DNA of 64,000 bases from Novosphingobium sp. UBA6272 (GTDB lineage: Bacteria; Pseudomonadota; Alphaproteobacteria; Sphingomonadales; Sphingomonadaceae), in contig NZ_DJUW01000034.1 of the NCBI RefSeq assembly GCF_002440635.1, forward strand, positions 23,074 through 87,073, read 5' to 3'. Positions 52,590 to 60,850 of the stretch are shown here, one piece after another. The translations under genes and the position numbers were made by a program. The notes beneath the pieces were generated by a model that ran no database searches, was not told where the DNA came from, and saw nothing but the letters and a program-made list of their open reading frames with translations. How positions within the stretch are numbered: position 1 is the stretch's first letter; each line of letters starts with the position of its first letter.

Positions 52590-52625
52590 TAGGTGGAAAA
52601 GCACCTCAATTCAAACTTCAACAAA

Positions 52626-52652
52626 CAAAAGAGCCGGAGCTTTCGCTCCGGC
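52626..52652 (-). terminator. Rho-independent terminator of the small membrane protein gene
   Basis: GCCGGAGC (52633-52640) and GCTCCGGC (52645-52652) form an 8-bp stem with a TTTC loop. On the minus strand the hairpin is followed by a T-rich tail, 63 bases beyond the small gene's stop. It matches a classical intrinsic terminator. Confidence 0.75.
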
Positions 52653-52715
52653 CCGCATTGCTTTGTGGTCTTAAACCTCCGCCTCGGTTAGGGGAGGCTT
52701 CGGATCAGTACCAGC

Positions 52716-52940
52716 TCAGGGGCTGGCGGGATCGTCGAGGGCCAGGATCAGACCGACAACGGCAGCAGCGCCGAGCAGCACAAACAGCAGCCAGCCGCCA
52801 CCGTCTTCATTACCGAACAGCTGCTCCGACTGAGCAACCGGGGCAGCGTCGCGCGCCGGGGCGTTGCCAGCGGCCATCGCCGGGCTAGCGGTCAGGGCGA
52901 AAGCCGCTGCGGCGGCCATCAGTTTCTTTGTCATCGTCAT
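52716..52940 (-). CDS. Small exported membrane protein of unknown function
   Basis: I use ATG 52940, nine bases after AGGAG; an upstream ATG at 52976 lacks a good ribosome site. The 74-residue protein has a signal peptide (MTMTKKLMAAAAAFALTASP, cut after MAA). A polar spacer follows, then GNEDGGGWLLFVLLGAA and a single membrane helix ending LDDPASP. It has no PEP motif or Arg cluster, so it is not a PEP-CTERM substrate. It has its own terminator. Similar small proteins with an acidic C-terminus appear to be common in sphingomonads, from memory. Function is unknown; an envelope-stabilising role near the polysaccharide genes is possible. Confidence 0.7.
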   Translation of the reverse strand: MTMTKKLMAAAAAFALTASPAMAAGNAPARDAAPVAQSEQLFGNEDGGGWLLFVLLGAAAVVGLILALDDPASP

Positions 52941-53165
52941 CAGCCGAGGCTCCTGTTGGACTAAACTTGCCGTCACCCCTTAACAGCGGATCAGGCGGTT
53001 GGCAATTAACTCTTTTCTTCGAAAGCGAATTTGGCTCAAGCACCTCAAGCCTTTCTATTCGCTTAACGCGTCATGCTACTAAGCGATGAAACCACTGTGA
53101 CAAGCATCAGAAATGCGATGAGCCGTGCGGCTGGACCGACGAATGTTCTGAGCCTAGGAAACGGT

Positions 53166-54122
53166 ATGGGCCGGATTGCAGCATTTCTCATAACCGTGTG
53201 TTTTTTGAAGGCTTTTCCGGCCATGGCCGATTCGGTCCCTAGCCATTCGCAGTTGCAAAGACTGGCCGTCGTAGATCTGCGAGTCGCCTCAATCGGCTAT
53301 CGCTTGCTGACTGCCAATAGCGCACGATGCACAATGCTGATGCCGGCAAACGGACTTCTGCTGCATTCATTGCCCCAGTACCGCGCGGAATTGCGAGATG
53401 AAGCCGTTTCAATCTGGACTTTCCCCGCTGCCGTCTCAATCGAAGCTGTCGTACCCCAAGGCCCGGCAGCCCGTGCCGGAATTCGCAGCGGCGATGGTTT
53501 GCTCGAAATCGAAGGACAGGCCTTGCCGCAGAGCTTGTTGCCAGGCCAGCCGACCACTGGGCTTCGGGATCATGCCGAAGAACTGTTGCAGGCTCGCCCC
53601 CCTGCCGGGCCGATTGCTTTGACCATTCGGCGCGGCGATCACAATTTAACTGTCATGCTGGCTTCGGTTCCAGCTTGCCGCAGCAAAATAGAGGTCGCCC
53701 CTGGGCTCAAGGGCGCAGCTCGATCGGATGGGCGGACAATCCAGCTCGGTCAGGCATTTGCTGAAAGCATCGACGATGATGGCCTGGCAGTCGCAATTGC
53801 GCACGAACTCGCCCACACAATACTCAGCCATCGCAAACAGTTGGCAAGCCTTGGGGCCCAAGGCCGCAGCACCAGAGCCCTTGCCCGCCGCTTCGAGGAC
53901 GAGGCTGATTTGCTAAGCCTTGCGTTGCTTAGCGACGCCGGCTGGGATCCGGCCATCGCGCCGCGCTTCATGCGCGCGCAAGGCAAGCGCTATGATCCCG
54001 TCTTGCCGGGTTCGGGCAAGCACCGTAGCGCCGAAGACCGCGCGAGGCGGATGGAGCTATATATCCGCAGTGGCCGCACCGCTTTTGTCGAATGGCTTGG
54101 ATCGGGAGCCCCCCTTGGTTAG
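53166..54122 (+). CDS. Exported PDZ - M48-like metallopeptidase
   Basis: I use ATG 53166 with AGGAA upstream, because it starts a signal peptide (MGRIAAFLITVCFLKAFPAM, cut after AMA). ATG codons at 53073 and 53118 are in frame but add a polar tail. The mature protein has a PDZ-like domain (about 86-168: VPQGPAARAGIRSGDGLLEI) followed by the HELAH zinc motif (213-217) and FEDEADLLSLALL (third ligand, about 244-248). This order, PDZ before protease, resembles some M48/BepA-like periplasmic enzymes. It probably cleaves or trims envelope proteins. It overlaps the methyltransferase gene by 8 bp. Confidence 0.82.
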   Translation: MGRIAAFLITVCFLKAFPAMADSVPSHSQLQRLAVVDLRVASIGYRLLTANSARCTMLMPANGLLLHSLPQYRAELRDEAVSIWTFPAAVSIEAVVPQGPAARAGIRSGDGLLEIEGQALPQSLLPGQPTTGLRDHAEELLQARPPAGPIALTIRRGDHNLTVMLASVPACRSKIEVAPGLKGAARSDGRTIQLGQAFAESIDDDGLAVAIAHELAHTILSHRKQLASLGAQGRSTRALARRFEDEADLLSLALLSDAGWDPAIAPRFMRAQGKRYDPVLPGSGKHRSAEDRARRMELYIRSGRTAFVEWLGSGAPLG

Positions 54123-54858
54123 CCCGACCCAACGCCGCACTGGCCGCCTCGCCCGCTGGCCGCGATTGCAACGGCTGGCCGGGTTTGTCAGGAGGGTCAC
54201 GTCGCCGACCCTGCGGACTGTCCATCGCCTGCAGCACCAATCGGCTGAACTATTACAGCCGTTTCCCGATACGATGCCTGACCGCCATCCGGCCCTCTTT
54301 GCGCACGCGCGGCGGGTTCTGGCGGAAAATCCGGGGCCGCGTCTGCTCTCGTTCGGATGTTCGACCGGGGAAGAGCCGCTGACCCTGCTCCGCTATCTTC
54401 CTGAAGCTCAAATCGATGCGGTGGAAATCAATCCGAGGAGTATCGCGATTGCACGAAAGCGGGCGAACGAGGCCGGTTGCTCAACCATCACATTCCACCA
54501 GTCCGGACTGCCGCCGCGAGACACAAGTTATGACGCGGTATTCTGCCTATCGGTCCTCCGCCACGGCGAGCTCGATGCCGCCATGCCCGCCTTGTGCACC
54601 CAGATCCTGCCTTTCCGGCGGTTTGACGAAACCCTCCAACTGTTCGATCAGATCCTAAAGACTGGGGGTCATCTCTATGTTTGGGGGAGCAATTTCCGGT
54701 TCTCTGATTCCTCGATTGCCCCCCGCTATCAACCCATCATGCTGTCCGATGCACCGCCGCATCCTGGGGCCATCTATGGGTCCGATGACCGTTTGATCGA
54801 TAGCCGGGGCAACACCGTTTTCGTGTTTCGCAAGGAGCGATCGGCCGCATCTGCCTGA
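54115..54858 (+). CDS. CheR-like SAM-dependent methyltransferase
   Basis: I place the start at TTG 54115 with GGGAG (54104-54108) six bases upstream; a longer open frame lies within the peptidase gene. The 247-residue protein has motif I RLLSFGCSTGEEPLTLLRYL and motif II DAVEINPRSIAIARKRANEA. Then come YDAVFCLSVLRHGELDAAMP and a late TGGHLYVWGSNF. The GCSTGEE form is the CheR signature, but no chemotaxis genes are near. The substrate could be a protein glutamate or another small molecule. The start overlaps the metallopeptidase stop by 8 bp, so the two are probably co-expressed. Confidence 0.82.
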   Translation: MVSPTQRRTGRLARWPRLQRLAGFVRRVTSPTLRTVHRLQHQSAELLQPFPDTMPDRHPALFAHARRVLAENPGPRLLSFGCSTGEEPLTLLRYLPEAQIDAVEINPRSIAIARKRANEAGCSTITFHQSGLPPRDTSYDAVFCLSVLRHGELDAAMPALCTQILPFRRFDETLQLFDQILKTGGHLYVWGSNFRFSDSSIAPRYQPIMLSDAPPHPGAIYGSDDRLIDSRGNTVFVFRKERSAASA

Positions 54859-55008
54859 TCCGCCGCCAGCCGATTGCCATTGCAAGCCAAGATGCATACC
54901 CTGCGCAGAGCAAGTGGAGACGGCGCTGCTGCCATGGCCCGCTGCGGGCATGATGATCGGGGGAACGGTGAAAGTGAAGACCTGCCAAAAGCAGCGCCCG
55001 GCAATGCC

Positions 55009-56973
55009 ATGACTTTGGCACCGGCCTCTCCGGCAATGCGGCTCTCGCTAGCGCTCACCGGGCACCGCGAAGGCAATGTCGCCTTTGCTGCCAATCGCGC
55101 TGCGATCGTTACGCAGCTTGATGCTATCTTTCAGCAAATCAGTGAAACGTCAGCTGCCAACGCAGATCAACTTGTCCCCCTGGCAGCCACGCGGCTGCAT
55201 AGCCTGATCGCCGACGGGACAGATCAGATCGGTATGACCCTGGGGGCAAAACGCGGCTGGGAACTGGTGGCACCGCTGCCGGCCGGGCGCGATCTGAATC
55301 TGGCGATCAATTCGCACGCCACCAGCGTGGACGATGCCTTGGCCTTGCTTGGCGGCGCCAACCCGCCCGATCCGAAATGCGCCGCGGCCGCAGGAGCGAT
55401 CCGTCATTGGTATGATCGTTGCCTGCTGTTTGAGCTGGCTGATAGTGACGAAGTTCTGGCCGCGCAGTTCATCGCCAGCCTTGAAAATCTGGCTGACCGT
55501 GAAGCTTCCCACCGTTTTTCAGCCACCGTTTCCGCCCAGGTCGCACTGGCTGGACGAGTCATGATTGAGCAGTCGGATTTCATGATTGCGGTTTGGGACG
55601 GTCGCAGCGCCAATCTGATTGGCGGCACCGGTCACACGATTTCCATTGCGCTCGATCGGGGGTGTCCGGTGGTGCGGATCGACCCGGCCAACCCGGCTGG
55701 CTGGCACATCCTCCATGCGCCCGAATCGCTGGCCGCCCTTCCCCCAAGCGAAGACCGCGAAGCTGCCCTCGACGAGCTGGTACAACGCGCGCTCCGGCCC
55801 GGCGAAGGTGGGGCGCTGCGAAGCGGAGCCGAAAGCCTGGCGGGCGAAGCCTGGCACAGCCACAGTTCGCGATTGTGGACCGGCTACCGCCGGATCGAAG
55901 CCATGTTCGGCGGTGATGGCCGGCCGTTCCGTTCATTGGTGACGCAATACGAATCCCCAACGGAAATCGCGAGGGGCAGCGGTCGGTCCGTACTCGCCGC
56001 CGCCGCCGATCTGCCCGGAGGAGACTCCGCGCTTCCGCCGCGGATCGAAGCCGAGGTCATGCGCCGGTTCGCCTGGGCGGACGGAATCTCGGCCCGACTA
56101 TCCGATGCTTACCGCGGAGGCATGACCCTCAGCTTCGTATTCTCGGTCATGGCGATCATCTCTGGCATATCCTACGAACCCTTCGCCGGAGCCGAATACA
56201 AGTGGCTGTTCGCGACCGGCGAATTTCTTCTGCTGGCCTCGATTCTGGGGATCATCTGGCTGGGCGGACGTGAACGGTGGCACAAGCGCTGGTTCGAAAC
56301 CCGCCGGGTCGCCGAGTATTTCCGCCACGCTCCGATCCTGCTGCTGCTGGGTGTCGCGCGGCCGGCCGGTCGCTGGCCCAAGGGGACCGATACTTCCTGG
56401 CCCGAATATTATGCCAGGCACGCTTTGCGCGGACTGGGCCTGCCACGGGTCGCCGTCACGCGGGAATATCTGCGCCGGGCCGCAACCGATCTGCTCGATG
56501 CCCATGTTACCGCGCAGCGAGACTACCACCGCGCCAAGGCAAAGCGCCTCAACACAGTCCACCACCGGCTGGACAAGTTATCCGAACGGCTGTTCCAGGC
56601 AGCTATCGTGTCTGTGTCGCTTTATCTGGCCTGCGCCGCAGGGGCTGCCCTTGGCATTCTTCCGGGCACGTTCGTCAGCAAGCTTGGCAAGTACACTTCG
56701 TTCTTCGGTGTGGTTTTCCCGACCCTTGGTGCTGGCCTTGCTGGCATCCGCTACTTCGGTGACTTCGAGCGCTTCGCCGCGATCTCAGAGGTCACCGCCG
56801 AAAAGCTCGACAGTGTGCACACCCGGATCGACCTTTTGATGTCAGCGCCGGACCATGCCCTAAGCTATTCCCAGCTATCCGAACTGGCCCATGCAGCCGA
56901 CGATATCGTGGTCAGCGAAATCGAGAACTGGCAATCCGTATTCGGCGGGAAACACATCACGGTTCCCGTTTGA
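55009..56973 (+). CDS. SLOG-like nucleotide sensor fused to a SLATT-like membrane region
   Basis: Start uncertain: ATG 55009 (654 residues) is preferred; TTG 54874 and ATG 55036 are in frame. The N-terminal 250 residues look like a Rossmannoid SLOG/LOG domain: LALTGHREG (16-24), ADGTDQIG, WELVAPLP, SDFMIAVWDGRSANLIGGTG (189-208) and GCPVVRID. This order of sensor motifs is seen in DprA/LOG relatives. The C-terminal half has four hydrophobic segments (about 373-388, 399-418, 531-552, 563-582). Between them lies WHKRWFETRRVAEYFRHAPI, like the W-R-AE motif of SLATT (two-helix pore-type) proteins. A nucleotide-gated pore is an inference from the family theme; no partner synthetase is visible. Confidence 0.68.
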   Translation: MTLAPASPAMRLSLALTGHREGNVAFAANRAAIVTQLDAIFQQISETSAANADQLVPLAATRLHSLIADGTDQIGMTLGAKRGWELVAPLPAGRDLNLAINSHATSVDDALALLGGANPPDPKCAAAAGAIRHWYDRCLLFELADSDEVLAAQFIASLENLADREASHRFSATVSAQVALAGRVMIEQSDFMIAVWDGRSANLIGGTGHTISIALDRGCPVVRIDPANPAGWHILHAPESLAALPPSEDREAALDELVQRALRPGEGGALRSGAESLAGEAWHSHSSRLWTGYRRIEAMFGGDGRPFRSLVTQYESPTEIARGSGRSVLAAAADLPGGDSALPPRIEAEVMRRFAWADGISARLSDAYRGGMTLSFVFSVMAIISGISYEPFAGAEYKWLFATGEFLLLASILGIIWLGGRERWHKRWFETRRVAEYFRHAPILLLLGVARPAGRWPKGTDTSWPEYYARHALRGLGLPRVAVTREYLRRAATDLLDAHVTAQRDYHRAKAKRLNTVHHRLDKLSERLFQAAIVSVSLYLACAAGAALGILPGTFVSKLGKYTSFFGVVFPTLGAGLAGIRYFGDFERFAAISEVTAEKLDSVHTRIDLLMSAPDHALSYSQLSELAHAADDIVVSEIENWQSVFGGKHITVPV

Positions 56974-57239
56974 GTTGTGTTTGGAAAAACGGGAGGAAAC
57001 CTGCGGGCTTCGCGAGGTCGAAATTCGGTTGGGATGGTAGCGGAGGAGGCGCTATAACTTTCGTCTCAGGCAATTTCAGAGCGTCTCCAACTACTCTGTA
57101 AAATCAGCGATTTATCTTGTAACGTGTTCGCGGTCGGTCGCCCTGAATCGCCTGAATTCCCGCTGAAATGTGGGAACGATTGTGGGACCAAATACCCCTG
57201 ATTTTGGCGGTATGAATCCCTGACAGGGACTCGAACCTG
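56974..57239. other. Gene-free junction with tRNA-like fragments
   Basis: This 266-bp stretch lies between the SLOG-SLATT gene and the integrase. It contains TGGTAGCGGAGGAGG (57035-57049), the reverse complement of a typical tRNA 3' end with CCA. It also contains GGGACTCGAACCT (57226-57238), the reverse complement of a T-arm. Together they look like a broken tRNA or attachment site. No complete tRNA could be folded. Confidence 0.35.
57035..57049 (-). other. Candidate attachment-site remnant (tRNA 3' end)
   Basis: Read on minus it is CCTCCTCCGCTACCA, which has the form of a tRNA acceptor 3' strand ending in CCA. Tyrosine integrases like the one 190 bases away often recombine at such ends. The matching copy was not found in the window. 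Confidence 0.3.
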
Positions 57240-58436
57240 ATGGCGCTGACAGTATTGAAAGTGAAGAATGCGAAGCCCGGTCGTCATGTCGATGGGAGGG
57301 GCTTGTGCCTGGTCGTGAAGCCCAGCGGCGCGCGCACCTGGGTGCTGCGGATGCAGTTGAAAGGCCATCGCCGGGACTACGGGCTTGGATCGGCGCATGA
57401 TGTTTCGCTGGCCGATGCCAGAACAGCGGCAGCAGAATTGCGCCACCGTGTCCGTGATGGTTTCGATCCTGTCGCCGAGCGACGCAAGGCGCGGAAGGTC
57501 ATACCGACCTTCGAAGCCGCAACCCGCACCTGCCATGAAACCCTGGGTGACGGCTGGAAGGACGGGCATCATGCCCGGTGGTTGTCCGGTTTCGAGCGCC
57601 ACCTCTTTCCGAGCATTGGCAAGAAGCCGGTCGATAAGGTGGACAGCGCTTGCGTCGTCGAGGCGCTGTCCCCGATATGGCTGGAGATACCGGAAACGGC
57701 GCGGCGCTTGCTCCAGCGCATTGGTGTCGTGCTCGATTTCGCGCATGTGAAAGGCTGGGTGCCGGAAGAGGTGTCGTTGCGTTCGGTGCGAAAGGGCCTG
57801 CCGCGCCAGAACGACAAACGCGGGCACATGGAGGCCATGCCCTATGCCGACGCTCCGGCGCTGATGCAGAAGCTTACCGCCGCGTCCCCAACAACCGGAC
57901 GCGATGCCCTGCGTTTCACGATCTACAACGCCGTACGATCCAACGAAACGCGCCTCGCAGTGTGGACCGAGTTCGACCTCGAAAACGCGGTATGGACCAT
58001 TCCCGGCGAGCGGATGAAAGCTGGCGAAACCCATGTCGTGCCGCTTTCGGCGCCGGTTGTCGCGCTGCTGCGCAAGCTTTGGAATGAGCGAACCAGCGAT
58101 ACCGGACTGGTCTTCTCCAATGATGGCAAGAAGCCGATCAGCGACATGACCATGACCAAACTGCTGCGCGACGATGGCTTTCCCAGCATCACCGTGCACG
58201 GCTTTCGCTCGACCTTCACGGACTGGGCCGCTGAATGCACGGACTTTCCCAAGGAGGTCGCTGACAAGGCGCTGGCCCACAAGCTGCCCAACAAGGTTGA
58301 AGCCGCCTACCGCAGAACCGATTTCTTCGAGAAGCGGCGCAGCCTGATGAAGCAATGGGCGGATTATCTGGGTAATCGCGCCGCGTCAGCGGATAGGGCG
58401 GCAGCCGAGCCTATTCCGGCTCGCGCTGCCGCATGA
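57240..58436 (+). CDS. Tyrosine recombinase / integrase (P4-type, arm-binding DUF4102)
   Basis: The 398-residue integrase starts at ATG 57240. Its N-terminus MALTVLKVKNAKPGRHVDGR and GLCLVVKPSGARTWVLR are the DUF4102 arm-binding domain of island integrases. The core-binding domain spans about 95-190. The catalytic part has the first Arg in AVRSNETRLAVWTEF, HGFRSTFTDWAAE (HxxR), the second His in KALAHKLPNKV and the nucleophile Tyr in EAAYRRTDFFEKRR. All active-site residues appear present, so it should catalyse integration and excision. It lies beside tRNA-like fragments and marks the edge of a genomic island. Confidence 0.92.
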   Translation: MALTVLKVKNAKPGRHVDGRGLCLVVKPSGARTWVLRMQLKGHRRDYGLGSAHDVSLADARTAAAELRHRVRDGFDPVAERRKARKVIPTFEAATRTCHETLGDGWKDGHHARWLSGFERHLFPSIGKKPVDKVDSACVVEALSPIWLEIPETARRLLQRIGVVLDFAHVKGWVPEEVSLRSVRKGLPRQNDKRGHMEAMPYADAPALMQKLTAASPTTGRDALRFTIYNAVRSNETRLAVWTEFDLENAVWTIPGERMKAGETHVVPLSAPVVALLRKLWNERTSDTGLVFSNDGKKPISDMTMTKLLRDDGFPSITVHGFRSTFTDWAAECTDFPKEVADKALAHKLPNKVEAAYRRTDFFEKRRSLMKQWADYLGNRAASADRAAAEPIPARAAA

Positions 58437-58605
58437 CCAGTTTTTGCAGGCTGGCAATTGTGATGCGAGTGGACTTGCCGAGCTTGATGGCCTCAATCTC
58501 GCCCGAAGCAACCAACTCGTAGAGCTTTGTGCGACCGACGCCGATCATGCGCGCAGCCTCATTGACCCTCACGCAGATCGGCTCGACCTGAGGCGGCGCT
58601 GTCAC
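58411..58605 (-). CDS. Excisionase-like HTH_17 DNA-binding protein
   Basis: The 64-residue protein has a MerR-like helix-turn-helix (VNEAARMIGVGRTKLYELVA) followed by GEIEAIKLGKSTRI and TIASLQKLV. This is the classic HTH_17/excisionase form. Such proteins bend DNA at attachment sites or repress integrase genes. It is encoded on the strand opposite the integrase and overlaps its 3' end by 26 bp. Its start overlaps the AlpA-like gene stop (ATGA). Confidence 0.85.
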   Translation of the reverse strand: MTAPPQVEPICVRVNEAARMIGVGRTKLYELVASGEIEAIKLGKSTRITIASLQKLVMRQREPE

Positions 58606-58823
58606 TGCGCCGCGCTCTCATTCCGGTATGACACCGGATCATCGATCCAGCGGTTCACGGCGGATTCGCGCCAGCCCGCACCATGAATGCTGATCTTGAC
58701 CTGGGACGGAAACGTCCCCTCGGCAATCTTGCGATACATGGTGGAGCGGGACAGGCCGGTAGGGGAGAGAACGGTTTTTAGGCGGATGATTCTTTCGAGG
58801 TTGGACACGGGACTTGCTTCCAT
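58602..58823 (-). CDS. AlpA-family transcriptional regulator
   Basis: This 73-residue protein has the AlpA pattern: LSPTGLSRSTMYRKIAEGTF, PSQVKISIHGAGWRESAVN and RWIDD. AlpA-type regulators control integrase or excision genes of prophages and islands. It is translationally coupled to the excisionase-like gene. An island-control role follows from position and family. Confidence 0.88.
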   Translation of the reverse strand: MEASPVSNLERIIRLKTVLSPTGLSRSTMYRKIAEGTFPSQVKISIHGAGWRESAVNRWIDDPVSYRNESAAQ

Positions 58824-59218
58824 TTGTTGGCAGTTACTGACATCCCCTCGGAAGCAAGCATTGGATGTTCAACTATCTGGCGCAAGCGTGTTTTCACTGT
58901 CATCCGGTCCCAGTGTGCTCTGGGTAAGCATGACAGCGGGAAGGTAAGAGAAGGCTACGGAAGAATTGAGACGGTCACGGACTGCAAAGCCGGGCAACAA
59001 ATGAGAGTGGGCGATTTTGTCTTTTTGCCGCCACTGGGGCGCAAGTGCGATGATTGTGCGTACTGCTGACGGAGAATTGCGCCACGACCGGCGGTATTTG
59101 AGCGCGAATCGCGCTCTTTTGCGCACTTGGGCTAAAAGGACCGCTTTGCGTCCCACCGCCCATCGTTCAAGTTTACCGGCGACGCGTCATGTTGAAGTGG
59201 AATGTCAGAAGGTTAGAA
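58824..59218. other. Gene-free island stretch
   Basis: In these 395 bp no frame has a ribosome site and a recognisable product. Base composition is more AT-rich than the flanks up to about 59100. A GAGCGCG-AAT-CGCGCTC hairpin followed by four T (59100-59120) could be a terminator for plus-strand transcription or a regulatory element. The promoter for the AlpA/excisionase pair should lie near 58824-58900. Confidence 0.55.
59100..59120 (+). terminator. Hairpin with short T run
   Basis: Seven-bp arms GAGCGCG (59100-59106) and CGCGCTC (59110-59116) enclose AAT, followed by TTTT. There is no plus-strand gene immediately upstream, so its role is unclear. Confidence 0.35.
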
Positions 59219-60850
59219 CTATTCAGCTGCAATGGCCCGTGGCGGAGCCCTGACGACGCCAATCTCAATCCCCAGAGTGCCACCTACGCGCCATTCAGGC
59301 GGCGTAACTCGTGGGCTTGACGCGATTGCAGTGATGCCACGCTTACCCAGTTCCGCCTTGATCGCAGTTGCGATGGCGAGTCCAAGAGCCCGGTCCTCGT
59401 CGCTGGCGTTGCCATTGCTGAAACCGGCCACGGTAATGCCTTGAACACCCCATCGATCGACGGCCCAAAAGGCTGTCTCCAGCGCCTCATTCACGACAGG
59501 GACGCCATCCTTCAACGTCAGGGGTACAATCAGGCTGGCTTGTACTGGCGGAATGATCCGCACCTGCCAGCCGTCGCCTTTGGCCGCCGCCAGTTTCTCG
59601 ACGGCTCGATAGTCCGACAGGGTCCAGCCATCTGCGGAAAACGGAACTAGTTGTACGGTACGCTCTGCCCGGTTGACCCAAAGTGCCTGGGTTGGGAGGC
59701 CGGTGGCTTCGCGAATGGCGACAAGTGGCGGCACATCACGGGCAATGCCATTCGCGGACCGCTCCACCGCCGAATCCACGATCGCCTGAGTCTGCGACCC
59801 GATATCGGCGGCGACAACCTGTTGCAGATTCAGCCGGGGCTGCACGCCCCAAAGCTTTGCAAGGCGTTCGGCAATACGTTGCTCGGCGTCGTTACTGTAT
59901 CGGGGCGAGACAATCACGGCATCGATTGATGGACTGCCGCGCAAAGGCCACTTCACCTGTAACTGAGCGATGTTTGCCGATTTCAGTTTCAGCTCGCTCA
60001 GCAGCATCTGCCGCACAGTCGCCTGCGCCCTAGCTTCAGCGGTCACCCGATAGAGTGTGACGGCCAAAGGCGTTGCCAGCAGCAGAAAGGCAGCGAAACC
60101 AGCCACGATAAAGCGGGGGGTGAGTTCGACATTGCCAAGCGGTCTTGCCGCGCCGCTGAACCTCGCGATCAGCGCGAAGGAAAAGGCGATTGCTGCCAGA
60201 TTGGTCAGGAACAGCAGGAATGCCCCGACAGCGAAACTGATACTTAAGACGCCAATCCCGTATCCGACTGTTGCTAGCGGCGGCATCAGCGCGGTTGCAA
60301 TCGCCACTCCTATGACAGTCGCCCCCTTTTGCTGCACGGTGGCATAGGCTCCGGCGATCCCGGACAAAATGGCAATCACGAGGTCGAGCAAAGTCGGTTC
60401 GGTTCGCGCGATGATTTCAGGCGTGGCATTATGAATGGGGCTGAGCCAGGTGAGGATTACGCCCGTCAGAATGCCAATCGCTGCGCCAATCGAGACGACC
60501 TTGAGCGAATCCCGGATCTGATGGCCATCAAAAGAGGCAAAGCCAAAACCAAGTGCTGCGATCGGCCCCATCAGCGGTGAAATGAGCATCGCCCCGATCA
60601 CCACGGCTGTCGATGATTGCAGCAATCCGAGTGTCGCTATACCCGCCGACAACGCGCACATCAGCATGTACGATTTGGTCAGGCTGCCTTCGTCTCGGAC
60701 GGTCTTCCTGAGAGTGCTGCCAGGCTCTCCCTGCAGGTCGGGAAACAGGCCTGTCTTGTCGATCTGGCGGCGAAACGACAGGAACGAGTAAAGAATGCTC
60801 TGGCGTAGTTGCCCAAGGCGAGAAGGTGGTGCCGGCGTATCGGGTATCAT
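59219..60850 (-). CDS. DUF389 family membrane protein
   Basis: This 543-residue protein has about six N-terminal membrane helices with the DUF389 signature SSTAVVIGAMLISPLMGPIA (about 78-97), FASFDGHQIRDS and IAGAYATVQQKGATVIGVAIA, followed by TALMPPLATVGYGIG. A soluble C-terminal half of about 280 residues follows, giving a longer protein than the minimal family form. DUF389 proteins have no established function; some links to membrane transport are suggested by context. It overlaps the antiporter gene by 4 bp (ATGA) and so belongs to a three-gene operon. Confidence 0.88.
   Translation of the reverse strand: MIPDTPAPPSRLGQLRQSILYSFLSFRRQIDKTGLFPDLQGEPGSTLRKTVRDEGSLTKSYMLMCALSAGIATLGLLQSSTAVVIGAMLISPLMGPIAALGFGFASFDGHQIRDSLKVVSIGAAIGILTGVILTWLSPIHNATPEIIARTEPTLLDLVIAILSGIAGAYATVQQKGATVIGVAIATALMPPLATVGYGIGVLSISFAVGAFLLFLTNLAAIAFSFALIARFSGAARPLGNVELTPRFIVAGFAAFLLLATPLAVTLYRVTAEARAQATVRQMLLSELKLKSANIAQLQVKWPLRGSPSIDAVIVSPRYSNDAEQRIAERLAKLWGVQPRLNLQQVVAADIGSQTQAIVDSAVERSANGIARDVPPLVAIREATGLPTQALWVNRAERTVQLVPFSADGWTLSDYRAVEKLAAAKGDGWQVRIIPPVQASLIVPLTLKDGVPVVNEALETAFWAVDRWGVQGITVAGFSNGNASDEDRALGLAIATAIKAELGKRGITAIASSPRVTPPEWRVGGTLGIEIGVVRAPPRAIAAE

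Noticed and set aside
52716..52940. Possible PEP-CTERM substrate of XrtA
   Set aside because: The protein has a C-terminal helix but no PEP motif before it and no basic cluster after it; its end is acidic.
57181..57240. tRNA gene on minus strand suggested by a T-arm-like GGTTCGAGTCC
   Set aside because: The arms do not pair and the remaining tRNA stems would have to lie inside the integrase gene. It is treated only as a fragment.
58824..59069. 81-codon plus-strand frame beyond the AlpA-like gene
   Set aside because: It has no ribosome site, starts in the regulator's promoter region and its product shows no fold-like pattern.
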